Assembly: GCA_037954665.1 (NCBI GenBank)
Contig: JBBMOL010000021.1
Location: forward strand, 5,208,001 to 5,272,000
Length of the DNA stretch: 64,000 nucleotides
Direction: 5' to 3'
Source of the DNA: Laguncularia racemosa
Lineage: Eukaryota; Streptophyta; Magnoliopsida; Myrtales; Combretaceae
Part shown: in pieces, positions 35,559 through 46,969 of the stretch
How positions within the stretch are numbered: position 1 is the first letter of the stretch
How the letters are laid out: each line of letters begins with the position of its first letter
Position numbers and translations under genes: made by a program
Notes under the pieces: model-generated
What the model saw: only the letters and a program-made list of their open reading frames with translations
Database searches by the model: none
Told to the model about the DNA's origin: nothing

Positions 35559-36337
35559 TATTAATATAGGAATGAGCGAGTATAAAGTAAGTAAGGTATG
35601 AAAATGAAACTAAATATGTTTTGCTTTTTAAAGTATAAGTTTTTAAATTTTGGAACCGAACGTTGTACCCTTTATCCTATAAAACTTATGTATTTTGTAA
35701 AATTTGTAAATTTTGTCGTTCTTCCTATAATTTCAAGTTTATACTATATTGAAAAAGTAATTTATATGTGATATTACAAATTTTTCATATACAAAACCTA
35801 TATAACCTATGTGTAAATCTATAAAAGTAAAAGTAATTTTTCCTCTCTTTTCAAGTTTATATGATATTATTACTTAGCAAATATGAAAGAATAATGAGAA
35901 AAAGTGGAAAACATGGAGTTGGAGAAGAAAACAAGGAAGAACAAGGAAAAAAAAATGGAAAACGCAAGGTGAGAAAGGTAGCACTAGTTTAATCATTTAG
36001 GTTATTAATTTAAGAGCCTATACTCCTTCATTTTTCTTTTTAATAAAATATTCATTAACTAAAAAATATAATATTATTATTTACTATTTATTTATTAATA
36101 TCATTTAATAATTTTTTATGAGGTGAGTATCTAATATCGTGAAACTTATACCTTATATACTTAAAATATAAATTTAATGATAAATATAGAATAAGAAGAC
36201 CTTATACTTTTATTCTATCTTGTGAGAATAATTTTTAAAAAGTTTATACTCTATTATCTATACAAAACCTATTTAATAGAATAAAACATAGCTGAATACT
36301 TATAAAATAGGATTACTCGCTCATCGCTATATTAATA
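35559..36337. mobile_element. 779-bp MITE-like element with 24-bp inverted ends
   Basis: The left end TATTAATATAGGAATGAGCG, followed by AGTA, is mirrored by the right end TACTCGCTCATCGCTATATT, followed by AATA; only two or three positions differ. The interior is also loosely palindromic (GTATAAGTTT against AAGTTTATAC, AAAACTTATG against AATACTTATA). It is non-coding. No unambiguous target duplication was found. Confidence 0.6.
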
Positions 36338-37506
36338 AAGGTACCCAGCATTTTGCTCTAGCAAGTTTTGGATCCTTTGAAATAGTCATCACATATCTCT
36401 TTTACCAAAAAAAAAAAAGAAAAAAAAGTTTTCGTGTGCTTCATACTCAATAAAAGGCATAAGCCCCCGGATTTCTCTTTCACATCCCCATGTTTTGCAT
36501 TAGTTGAACTAATAATTCAATACCACGTGGCCTAGACCACCATTGCTAAATGGCCGACTAAAGGATAACATGTGACTTCTGACCTCATCAAGTTCATCCA
36601 TGCATGTTCTTATATTAGAAAATATGAACAACGCATCATGATGTGTCAACGTTTTTTAAAATATAAACAGTTTATTTATTTATTTATTTTTATGAGCTTT
36701 TTAATTTATGCCCTGAATTCATCTGTCAATAAAATTCTTGCAATACGTTTTGGCTGTTAAATAAAATAACATAAAGATATAATCATAATTTTTATATAAA
36801 ATAGAGTAAAAAAAGTAATATTCATTATTTTATTTAATTGCACATAAAATTATATTGATGATATATTGGAATATATTTAACATACTATGTATTAGTTTAA
36901 CTATTAGTTAGGATCTTATCGATAATATATGAACACTATATTCGTACCACTTAACTATTGGCTAGAGTATTGAAATACGAGCATTATATTTGTATCTTGA
37001 GTCATGGTTTGACTGTTAATTAGGATCCCATTGATGAAGTATGGACATTGTAACTTGGGTCATGATTGTAGGTTAGGATCCCATCCAATAAAATATGTAG
37101 ATTTGAGAGGGAAAAAAAAAAAAAATTAAGGAATCACTATTTTTTTTTTGTTTTTGTAAAGAATTACGACTCAAATGCCAATAATTAAGGGATAAACAAC
37201 TATTATTTTTTACTATTTTTCTTTATAATTATAATAAAAAAGAAAAGAAAAAAAAATTCATTCAACTAAAAATTCTACTAAATTAAAAAGGGTTTAAATC
37301 CTATTTCAACCTTCAAAATCGTTGATAATGATGTCGCCACAACAATCCGTGTTGAGTGGGGAGAGATATCTTTGTTTTTTAAAATCTATCAAATACAGTA
37401 ACCATTAATGATTGTTTGAGCCACGGGTTGGACGCGGAGAAGACGACCAATTATCACTTCCAATATTATCTTCTTTTTGCATAGGATAAGCACAAGGCTC
37501 CTTTCT
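36338..37506. other. Upstream region of the 75-aa gene
   Basis: No gene. The open frame at 36572-36760 is low-information. AT-rich DNA with poly-A and poly-T runs lies at 37112-37150. The notable content is the G-box/DRE pair at 36523-36558. Confidence 0.5.
36523..36558. promoter_or_regulatory. Palindromic G-box plus DRE core
   Basis: CCACGTGG (36523-36530) is a perfect G-box/ABRE palindrome. GCCGAC (36553-36558) is the core bound by DREB/CBF factors. Pairing of ABRE and DRE is known from drought and cold promoters. It lies about 1.07 kb upstream of the 75-aa gene's ATG, so the target is uncertain. Confidence 0.35.
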
Positions 37507-37532
37507 TATATATATATTATATATATATATAA
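37507..37532 (+). promoter_or_regulatory. TATA region of the 75-aa gene
   Basis: TATATATATATTATATATAT followed by ATATAA lies 95-120 bp before the ATG. It is the only TATA-like stretch close to the start. The simple repeat makes the exact box uncertain. Confidence 0.5.
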
Positions 37533-37625
37533 CAATAGGGTTTCTCAGAATTAATACCTACAATTACTACTACTACTAGTTGATATCTGAATTTTCAATA
37601 TTGGGCTCTTGCTAGCTACTTGGCC

Positions 37626-37853
37626 ATGGCTTCCATAGGTGCTTGTTGTGCTCCTGCATACGTTATGCAGAAACGTCAAGAGGAGAAGATGAAAAGATTT
37701 GAAGAGAAAAGAGGTAATAAGAAAGGAGAGACAAACACAAACCCTGAAGATCTTAAGTCGTCGGGTCGTGGGTATTTTTCATTAGGAAGAAGCTCAAAGG
37801 TCAATCCTGATAACTTCAAGCACCCTGCTTCTCCCATTGATGGAAAAGATTAA
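37626..37853 (+). CDS. Small basic uncharacterised protein, 75 aa
   Basis: An intact single-exon frame begins MASIGACCAPAYVMQKRQ and ends PASPIDGKD. The ATG sits in GCCATGGC, an ideal plant initiation context, and is the first ATG after the TATA region. The frame is open a little further upstream without another ATG. N-terminal GACCAP holds a Cys pair (residues 7-8). Residues 15-34 are strongly basic and acidic (QKRQEEKMKRFEEKRGNKKG), likely a helix. The second half is hydrophilic with SSGRGYFSLGRSSKVNP and probably disordered. There is no signal peptide or membrane segment. I do not recognise the family. The Cys pair could be lipidated and the basic helix could bind nucleic acid or membrane, but that is speculation. 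No canonical AATAAA follows closely. Confidence 0.75.
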   Translation: MASIGACCAPAYVMQKRQEEKMKRFEEKRGNKKGETNTNPEDLKSSGRGYFSLGRSSKVNPDNFKHPASPIDGKD

Positions 37854-39545
37854 TGTCATACATCAAGTGGGTGTATGTAATTTTTAAAGTTTTTAGAGTT
37901 AGTCGACATCCTCATGAAATGAGCTTCTAATGTAAAGCTTATGATGTTCCTCATTTCTCTGTCAAGCTTGTGAATTCAGAGTTCGATTTGTTTGATGATG
38001 TCATTTGAGTTTCAATAACATCCTGTATTTCTGGTTAATTTTCCCTTAAAACAAGACTTCTTTATCCCAAATTGGCTGCAGTAAGCCACTGGAACTAAAC
38101 TGAGGTATTGCTTTTCAGATGAAAGTCGTTGTTGTCCATTTGGATTAGAAAAATCAGGATGCATAAAATTTACAATTTGAAGACATCTTTCCTTTTAGAT
38201 TGAGAAATTGCCAATCACCATCTCCTTTTTTACACATTGCACTAGCAGTATCAAGGGACAACTTATCAGAAGATAATATTTTTAAATTCCAAAAAAAGAA
38301 AAAAAATTATGAAATCCCAATAGGATCGCAATAGGGTCACGCAATGCCCACCCACTAACATGTTTGTGTCCCTTCTGGCCACCCAATGGCCTTAAGGAAA
38401 TTTTATTTGATAATAAATCAGATTTGAACAAATTCAAATTCATCACTATAGATAGAAACTTGAGATTTTATGGATAGGATCCAATTTGTCTAGGTAAGAG
38501 TGAGGAAATGTTTTCTTAACCCGATAAAGCCCTAAATATCATTTCTAATGCTTTAAAATTTGGATCTGAAACCCTAAAACTAAATTCAAAACTTAAGACC
38601 TTTATAACTCTAAAAATATTTGAAAAAACATAACCTTGTAGTTCTAGGTCACCTAGGACTCGCCATGATGCAAACTGTATTTTGAAAACAAATTGCCCTT
38701 TCAGACGAACCCATGCAATACATGCGATCCACAAGACAATATGCAACAAGAAAAATGAAGTTGATATAAAACTTCCCTCAAACATTATATCGTAAATAGC
38801 TCCAAAGTTAATACCCAACAGGTAACTTTTAACCTAAACTAATTTCTAGTGCAATTTCATGAAGCATTTTCATGTTTGTTCACCAAGGTTTCAATTTGTT
38901 TATAGATGCAATGTAACCAATTAATCCCAAAGCAATAAACAAAGTGCTTACAAATTCTGTTACTTTTCCATTTCAGTGCCTCCAATTCCTATATTGTCTT
39001 TTTCGTGTATGAGTTAATGAAAAAAATTTTAATTGTAGTTATCTTGTTGAGCTTGATAGTGTAGGTATTGAATTTCTTTGTATGTTAAATTCTTTCCATT
39101 TTCAATTTTTATGTGTCTTGAGTTTGGAATTGGCATTGAGTTAGGTTCTTTTTTCTTTTTCTTTTTTTTTTCATTTTCTTTTTGAGTTTTAGTTTAATCT
39201 TTTTGGAATTTCAAAGTTTGAAGAATATGAAAATACAGTAACTTAAAGAAAATGGAAATGCAAAAGTTCACAACTGCTACTTGGCTTACCTCGTGGATAT
39301 CTTAGGTGGTGTATGGTGATTAAATTAAAGACTTAAGACTTATAGCAACCTATTATTGGTCAAAAGAATGAACTAGATTAACTACAATGGATGGAGTTAA
39401 GCCAGGTTATGCCATTGATCTTGAAAACTTCCATTGCAAATTGAAATTGTCAATTTTAAAACCGTGATTCTTGATCAAAATTTTTGTTAAAGTTTGAGTA
39501 TCAAATGTGATATTATCCTTATGTTGTATTATATGAATTATGTGT
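37854..39545. other. 3' flank and intergenic DNA
   Basis: The first 250 bp are plausible 3' UTR (TAATGTAAAGC, CAATAACATCCTG). A 100-codon minus frame at 38516-38818 has no recognisable domain and an unusual composition. Poly-T/CT runs lie at 39149-39180. Nothing else is supported. Confidence 0.45.
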
Positions 39546-39548
39546 TAT

Positions 39549-40275
39549 GTACCACCATCACCACCATAGTTACCAACCACCATCGTGAACCCCGTTAATA
39601 CCATCACTACACCATCATAATTGTGCCACCACCACCACCACCAGACCACTAGTAAGGCCACTATTGTAGCAACATCACTACCATTGTCCCTACTATGCAC
39701 CTCCACCACCACCACTGCAATTACACATGCACCAACATCACTATCCTTACACTATGAACAAAATTGCCACCATCATTTCTAACATTGATACCATCATCAC
39801 TATCACTGCTTCCATTGCCACCTTATCACCACCACCATCATCTTTGTGCTATGCCATCTCCATAACCACCATTAACACTATCATATCACCATCGTTAATC
39901 TACCCTTTTACATTGGCCTCACACACCACCATCAATTACACCACTTTGAAACACCACTACCACCCTCATCTCTACCCACATTTCCCTACTATTTTAGTGT
40001 TACCACACCATTACCACCTCTTCCATAACCCCTATACTACCATGACCACCAACACCATTGTATGTCATCTCACTACTATCATTGTGATCGCAATGGTAGT
40101 GGTTTGGTTATAATGGTAGGAAGGGTGGCAATAATAATTTTGCAACGATGATAGTGGTAGTATGCTAACAACAATGATTGTTGTGATGGTATAGAGATGG
40201 TGGTGGTAGCAATAAAGGTAAGGTGGGGCAGTAGTAGTTGTCCTAGTGTGTTGTTGACATAAGGTTGGTGGCAAT
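39549..40275. repeat. CCA/CAT low-complexity array with a strand-bias switch
   Basis: From 39549 to about 40085 the plus strand is an irregular array of ACC, CAC, CAT and ATC triplets with almost no G. From about 40090 to 40275 the plus strand switches to GGT, GTG and ATG words with few C. So the second part is the same repeat in inverted orientation. The two could pair as a large imperfect hairpin. The 128-codon frame at 39727-40113, rich in His, Thr and Ile, is a by-product of the triplets. Confidence 0.75.
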
Positions 40276-41884
40276 GGCTATAGCAATGAATGGTATTTTT
40301 CACCAAATAGGATTATATTGGTATCTTTCATTATATTACCAACTTAATGCTACAATTTAATGATATAAAAGTAGTACAATAGTTTTTCATGTAGTAGAGA
40401 TTCGTATAAAGTAAATTATATTTTAAAATATATATTTTCTTCATTGTGTAGGTGAGAGTTACTCCAAGAGAATAAATTTTTCATACCATATATTAATGTG
40501 ATTCCGCAAAGTAAATGATTGTAAGTGTACAAAGCCAAAGCTTAGTGGTGGTGTTGTAATGAAAGAAAGTTAAAAGGACCTTATTGCAAAGTTTGCTAAG
40601 TAGTTTAACATGGATTGAAAACTGTATATGAAATATTGTAGGTTTTATTCCGTGGCTTCCATGGATTAAACATAGTAGGTTTTAGTTTTGTAGCATTGTA
40701 TCATAGCACTAGGTACTTATTTCTTCAATCAATTGGAAGATTTCATCCATTTTTCATTATAGATTTTATAAACGACTTAACCTTCCATTTACATTACTAT
40801 AACCGCCTTGAGTATGATCGAAATATGTAAGTATTTAAAAAGTGGAAATAACCCAATACAGTATTGATCAGTCATCTTCTTTCAATAAAATTTTACGTAA
40901 TACATCAAAGTTGCTAAGTATGAATAAGGGTTCTGGTCTTCTACGACTTATTATATTACATAGATCTTGCATTTCATTCATGTATACATTAAGTATTCCC
41001 TTACCGTAGGGCACTCATCTACTCCTCGTCCCAACTTGAAGATAATAAAAACGTTTATACTCTTAGCTCACCGTTGAGCTAAGTATGATATGCATATTCT
41101 ATATCAAGACAATTAATTTTAATCACATTAAGTTTTGAATCCTAAATTTAATCTAATATACATGCATATCATAATTAAAGTAAACTTATTTCAATTTTCA
41201 TACAAATTTTCCATTCTCTTCCGAATCTTTTAAATTTTAATTTATAAATAAGTCATAGATCCATTGACATGATCATAAATAATGAAAATCGAATAATAAA
41301 AACATTCGAATAATTAAACAATAAGCTTCACAATGAAATTAATCCATCGAACAGAAAAATAAAACTCCGTTTGGGTGTTGCGGCTCGTCTTCCCCCCAGC
41401 GTGCTCGTCCCCATTCTTATTTTGAAACAAAGCAAGACAAACACAATTGGAATTTTGCTCGGTATTGTGATTCAAATGGCTGGTCTATGCAATAAAAGAT
41501 TGATGATTGCTTTCCCAATTTACGTGGACGGGCATCAGAGCTTCCAAGGATTGGGATTTTAAATGCATTTGGACTGATGCTAACTTCCTCTAAATTCATG
41601 GATGATGATGGACTTAGACGTGTGGCATGTGGACGTGCTTGGTCATTGAAAATGGATTGAACTTCACAATTCCTGGGCTTACACTGATTTGCACTTGGAC
41701 CATTGGCTATCCACATCCATTCCAAGCCTGAAGCATGGGCTTTAATTCATGTATATTTTCAAAATAAATATATATTTTTTTCTAAAAGAAACCAATATAT
41801 ATATACATATTAGTGTAGTATAAGTTTGGGTAACAAATATATAATTTTCACCTTTATCAATGTTTCCAAAAGGCTAACCTTGAC
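40276..41884. other. Intergenic DNA with a GC-richer patch at 41360-41750
   Basis: No gene is called. The patch 41360-41750 (GTTGCGGCTCGTCTTCCCCC, GTGGCATGTGGACGTGCTTG) stands out from its surroundings and has open frames on both strands, but none shows a known domain. It may be a retroelement or gene fragment. Confidence 0.4.
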
Positions 41885-42790
41885 ACATCTTCCGGATTGT
41901 TATGTATCCATTAATTAATTACTTAGGGTTTTAAATAAAAAAGTATATAAATGAAGGCCCTAGTTATGATTTTTTTTTTTCGTTTTCTTAATACTTTTTT
42001 TACTACAGTGTAAATTGTTGAACCATCAATAATGTAATTAATAATTCTCCCATACCTACTTTTTTTTTTTTTTTGAAAATTTAAATCTTACTAATTTGAA
42101 CATTTTGAATTTCATTTCAAAACTTCATATAGTATCCTCTTAATGATCGATAAAATAAGAATATTCGGTAAGAGAAAGGTAAACTTTTATGGGAATGGAT
42201 TACAAATAGGTTGAAAGAACATGGCAAAAATATCAACCTAGATAGAAACCGACCATAACTGAGGAATATTTATGCTGAAAACAATTAAGCCTTTTATCTA
42301 AAAAATACTAAACTCCTTGTATGCAAGCAGTTGAAACAATTACTACATAGAAATCTTTTGTAATTACGGAAAATACAAATTTAGTAATGTAAACATTTTG
42401 AACTATTTTTAATAGTTCAAATAATTTCATTCCTATGACATAAAGGTAGGAGAAAGTAAAATTCATTAGGAATAAGAAGTGGCTATCAAATTGGTTAACC
42501 TAATGGGACGGCGGTATCAAATTCAAAAAAATACCAATCACAACTAACATACAATTATTCCAAAAATAACTAAGCTATTTAAGATGTAGAAAGTATATAG
42601 TATCCTATTCTATTGAGTCATATATACACTCAAATTTATGTGCTAATTAGATTTCTTTGACATGGTTACCAAACCATATTCTCTACTATTGAAATGATCC
42701 ACTTCTTCACCTCTTTTGGGGGGAAAGAGAAAAGATAAGCTAAACTCTTCTTAACCCTAATATTTATAAAACTCCTAGACCTTAACTATA
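41885..42790 (+). repeat. Dispersed ~0.9-kb repeat, copy 1
   Basis: This aligns with 50193-51005 over the whole length despite indels. Shared words include ACATCTTC, TTACTTAGGGTTTTAA, AAATGAAGGCC, TTTCAAAACTTCATA, AGTATCCTCTT/AATATCCTCTT, GAGAAAGTAAAATTCA, GTTACCAAACCATATTCTCT and TTGAAATGATCCACTTCTT. No coding content is recognised. It ends at CTTAACCCTAATAT followed by ACTCCTAGACCTTAACTAT. Confidence 0.75.
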
Positions 42791-43464
42791 AACAATAGTA
42801 ATGTAAAGTTGTGAACATGAAAAATTAAAGGAGGTTATATCTTTCTTTTCTTTTCTATGTTCTATTCAAATATATTTTTATTGAATTCTACTAAATAGTC
42901 ATCTTGGTCTGGATTTGATATCAAAAGAGAAAGATCTTTTATCCCATTGTCAATATTAGCTATATTTTTTTGTATATATTCTAGTTAGTTTAGCATTTCT
43001 TCTGGATGCTTTTCATTCTAGAAGTCAACATACAATTGCCTTATCATTTCTTCTTGCTAATTTCTCTTCTTGTGAGAGTTTATCTTGACATCATACAGGT
43101 GTTACTACATATGGTTGCAAAAACTCCAGATGTAATATTGACTGTATTTTTTCTATATAGGTAACTGAGAAAGATCTCTCTAGAGAGTTGTACAAAAAGT
43201 ACAGTGTAGCATGTGTTCATCTTTAATATTTCTTCCAGGCATTTATTCTCAATGCTAATCATTGATGTCATGATGCCTTAAGGGAATGGAATTTTCGAGC
43301 TGTTCTATTCATTGATGGTTAAAATACGTCCAATGGTGTGTGGATAAAGCACGAAGCTAATCATATTGATGTGCTCTTTTGATGTTATTAATGATTGTAT
43401 ATACCTGATTACCAATAAAATATCATATGTAAGTGTCATTTATATGTAAGTGATGATTACTTTC
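42791..43464. other. Intergenic DNA, no gene recognised
   Basis: Mixed AT-rich DNA. A minus open frame at 43080-43271 shows no domain. The Copia 5' LTR starts at 43465. Confidence 0.45.
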
Positions 43465-43934
43465 TATTAGGCTTTTGGTCCAACTCATATGGGCCCATAG
43501 CAAACTAAAAAAAGAAAGAAAGAAATGGACAAAGCATGAACTATATATATTGAAAAACAATGTCGGCACAATTGGGATTATGAGAAGAGGATGAATCAGT
43601 CACAGAATTGACAAAGAGACGAAAATCACTTGGCATATGTCAGATGTTGGAAATTTTAGAAGAAAAAAAATATATTTTAGTTTCTTGCATTATCCATGAA
43701 ATCAAATGAAAAATCTTATTCAATCAAGCAACTTTGGATCCATGATCAGATGACCTATTGAATTCCAATTATGACTAAACTTCAACCATTGGATTTATGG
43801 TGCGAGTACTATAAGGTTGCTATTTCTATTCTTTGTCAGTCCTTCTTAGTTGTTCTTGATGAATTTGTGTTTTTACGATTTAGCAAATTTTCTTGCATTG
43901 CAATTTAGTTGATATCCACCATTTTGGTGAAGCA
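43465..43934 (+). repeat. 5' LTR of the plus-strand Copia element
   Basis: 470 bp, starting TATTAGGCTTTTGGTCCAAC and ending CCATTTTGGTGAAGCA. It aligns to 47820-48278 throughout: AACTATATATATT, AAAAACAATGT, GAATTTGTGTTTTTAC, ATTTTGGTGAAGC. The TG terminus has mutated to TA. No convincing primer-binding site follows; gag appears to begin only about 20 bp later, so the leader may be deleted. Confidence 0.85.
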
Positions 43935-43954
43935 TAGCAGATTCATCGAGTACC

Positions 43955-44760
43955 ATGATAAAATTAAATTATTTGAATTATTCAATATGGAAGTCAATGA
44001 TGGAGAATCTTGTATATTACAAAGATTTGTATGCACCTTTAGGCGGTGATGGTGTGAAGCCTAAGGATAAATCTGATCAAGATTAGGCAATTATGTATAG
44101 ATTAACTGTTGGTTATATCCAGTAATAAGTAGATCACTATGTGTACCATCATGTTGCTCAGGAAACCAAAGCAAATGTGTGATGGAAAAAATTTGAGTCT
44201 ATGTATGAGAGACATACTACCTTAAATAAAATCTCCTTGATTAGAAGAGTGATAAATTGAAGTATAAGGATGGATCCAATTTGATAGAGTACTTTGAATG
44301 AATTCCAAGGCCTTGTGAATCAATTAATTGTAATGAAGCTAGTGCTTAATGATGAGATACAAGCACTATTATTATTAAGTTCACTACTTAACAATTGGTA
44401 GACACTTATGGTATCTGTTTGTAATTCTGCTCCAAAAGGAAAGCGTACTGTTTCAATGGTGAAACATAGCTTAATGAATAAAGAAACCTGAAGAATGGAG
44501 TAAAGTGTCCATTCTGAGACTTCAGCACTAATTGTTGATAAAGAAGAAAGGCATGGGAAAAGTGGGACCAAAGGATCATCTGATAAATCCAACAAATCCA
44601 CGGGAAGATCCAAATCAAGAAGAAGGAATATTAAATGTTATCATTATGATAAACCAAGACATTTAAAATAATAGTATAGAATATGGAAAAGAGAGTAGGC
44701 TAAAGATAAAGGCGATAAAAAAGGTGAAGAGATAGTTAGTCTCTTGCATGCCATGATAAT
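43955..44760 (+). pseudogene. Copia gag with degenerate zinc knuckle
   Basis: From ATG 43955 the frame gives NYSIWKSMMENLVYYKDLYA and then stops. Later frames hold YVYHHVAQETKAN, FESMYERHTTLNKISLIRR, EFQGLVNQL and LVLNDEIQALLLLSSLL, the standard gag order. At 44636-44671 the zinc knuckle reads CYHYDKPRHLK, so the second Cys has become Tyr, and two stops follow where the last Cys region should be. Several stops sit where the family has Trp or Gln. Confidence 0.8.
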
Positions 44761-45033
44761 GATTAGGTTATTGACTCTGGTGCCTCTTTTCATGTGATGT
44801 CGTATGATAAATTCTTTTCAACCTATATTACTGGTGATTATGGCAATGTTAAGATGGAAAATGATGGGACATCCAAAATTGTTTGTATCAGAGATATTAT
44901 TTTAAAGACTAATACAAATTGTAGGCTCATTCTCAAAGATGTTAGACACAATCCATATATTCGCTTAAATCTCATATCTGCGGGAAAGCTTGATGATGAA
45001 GGATATAGTAGCTATTTTTGTGAAGGTAAATGA
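44761..45033 (+). pseudogene. Copia protease region
   Basis: The frame reads VIDSGASFHVMSYDKFFSTY; the aspartic-protease signature DSGA (44773-44784) is intact. NPYIRLNLISAGKLDDEGYS follows, the usual end of the protease block. The frame is open for about 87 codons from 44770 to the stop at 45031, the longest undamaged piece near gag. Confidence 0.8.
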
Positions 45034-45057
45034 AAACTCACCAATAGCTCTCTTATA

Positions 45058-45790
45058 GTGGCAAAAGGAAAGAAGGACAACACCTGGCACTTAATGTCAA
45101 CAAAACTAAGTAAAGGAGAGGTGAATGTAATTGATGAGTCATCAATAGGACCTTGGCACAAGTGGCTTGGTCACATGAGTGGAAAAGGGCTCCAACTACT
45201 TGGTAAAAAGCAACTTCTACTTGATATAAAAGGTACTCCTTTGAAAACCTACATTTATTGTCTTGTTGGTAAACAAAAGAGTTGCATTTCATAAAAATCC
45301 ACCTTCCAGGAAATCTCATGTACTTGATTTAGTTCATATAGATATTTGTTACATGAAAGATACATTAGTTGGTGGTGCTCATTATTTTGTGACATTGATG
45401 ACCACTCTAGAAAGTTGTGGACTTTTGCTTTGAAATCCAAAGATCAAGTTCTTGATATGCTTAAGCAATTTCATACTAGAGTTGAGAGAGAAACAAGAAG
45501 ACAATTGAAATGTGTTCGAGTAGATAATGGTAGTGAATACAAAGGTCTTTTTAAGGAGTATAGTAGAGATCATGGGATTGACTTGAGAAGATAGTGCTAA
45601 AGACCCCACAACAAAATGGCATTGCAAAAAGGATGAACTGCACTATTATTGAGGGGATCAAGTGTATGTTATCTCACATTAGACAACCTAAATCATTTGG
45701 GGTTGAAGTAATAAGGATAGCAATCAACTTGATTAACTTATCACCCTTTTATGCTCTAGATAATACTATCCTGGAGAGTATAGAGAAGTA
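45058..45790 (+). pseudogene. Copia integrase, catalytic Glu lost
   Basis: Frame 45058-45294 has the gag-pre-integrase stretch GPWHKWLGHMSGKGLQLLGK with the His pair. The core follows in other frames: DLVHIDI near 45325, DIDDHSRKLWTFALKSKDQV near 45390-45455, and CVRVDNGSEYKG near 45511-45546. The C-terminal motif near 45605-45640 reads TPQQNGIAKRMN, with Lys in place of the catalytic Glu. Stops at 45292, 45592 and 45789 and at least two frame changes break the domain. Confidence 0.8.
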
Positions 45791-46254
45791 AAAATGTTTC
45801 TCATAATCACTTGTGAGTTTTTTGTTGCAAGGCATTTGCATATATTCTTAAGGATGAAAGAGCAAAGCTTGATGCAAATCCAAAGCAATGTATATTTTTG
45901 GGCTATGCACATGATGACTATGGATACAGGTTATAGGATGCATCAGAAAAAAAAAAATTGTTAAAAGAAAAGATATGGTCTTTCTAGAAGACTAGACCAT
46001 CGAAGACAAATAAAAGCTAGAGAAGGATAAAACCTTAAGTGAGATCCTTACAAACTTAGATTTAGTGCCCTCACCTGTAGATCACAATAATGATGGGGGA
46101 GATGAACAAGGTCTAGTTGAAGATGATTAAACTCCTAAAGAACCTAATTAGCAGATAGAGTTGAAGAGATCTACAAGAGAGTGAAGACCTGCTACTAGAT
46201 ATACTCCAGATGAGTATGTGATACTGGCTAATAGGGGGGAGCTAGAGTGTTGTT

Positions 46255-46960
46255 GAGAAGCTATGTTACATAAGTAGAAAAAGGAATGGGTAAAAGCCAT
46301 GCAAGAAGAGATGAAATCCTTGCATGAGAATTAGATTTATGACTTGGTATAATTGCTTAAGGGTAAGAGGCCTCTAAAAAATAAATGGGTCTAAAAATTG
46401 AAGATTGAAGAGAATAGCTCACAACCTAGGTACAAGGTAATATTGGTTATGAAGGGGTTTAGTCAAAAGAGAGGCATTGACTTTGATGAAAATTTCTTGC
46501 TAGTAGTGAAGATGTCTTACACTCGAGTTGTTATCAAGATAGCTGCTAGTTTAAATTCAGAGATCGAGCAGTTAGATGTGAAGATAATATTCCTTCATGG
46601 TGACTTGGAGAAGAAAATTTACATGGAGTAGCCTAAAGGGTTTAATATTAAGGGAAAGGAGCATATTGTTTGTAGATTGAAGAGGAGCTTGTATGGCTTG
46701 AAATGGGCTCCAAGATAGTGATATAAAAAGTTTGACTCTTTCATAATTGATTAGGGATTTACTAGGATTGCATCAGACCATTATGTGTTTATAAAGAAAT
46801 TCAGCAGTGGTGAGTTTATTATTCTTTTATTATATGTTGATGAAAAGTTGATTGTTGGCCATGATACCAAGCAAATTAAAGAATTGAAAAATGCTTTAAA
46901 AAAGACTTTTGCCATGAAAGATTTAGGACTTACACGCTAAATCCTTGATATGAGAATTAC
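46255..46960 (+). pseudogene. Copia reverse transcriptase, YVDD changed to YVDE
   Basis: The domain opens KAMQEEMKSLHEN at about 46294 and includes RPLKNKWV, then stop, KLKIEE. The frame 46398-46631 holds GFSQKRGIDFDENFLLVVKM and LDVKIIFLHGDLEKKIYME. KRSLYGLKWAPR is followed by two stops near 46716. The catalytic box at 46833-46844 is YVDE rather than YVDD. FAMKDLG near 46910 ends the domain. Several stops replace Gln and Trp codons. Confidence 0.85.
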
Positions 46961-46969
46961 TCGTGACAA

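Noticed and set aside
38516..38818. 100-codon minus-strand open frame
   Set aside because: No recognisable domain, promoter or splice context; it reads through ordinary intergenic DNA.
39727..40113. 128-codon His/Thr-rich open frame
   Set aside because: It is a translation of the CCA/CAT triplet array with no domain and a repeat-driven composition.
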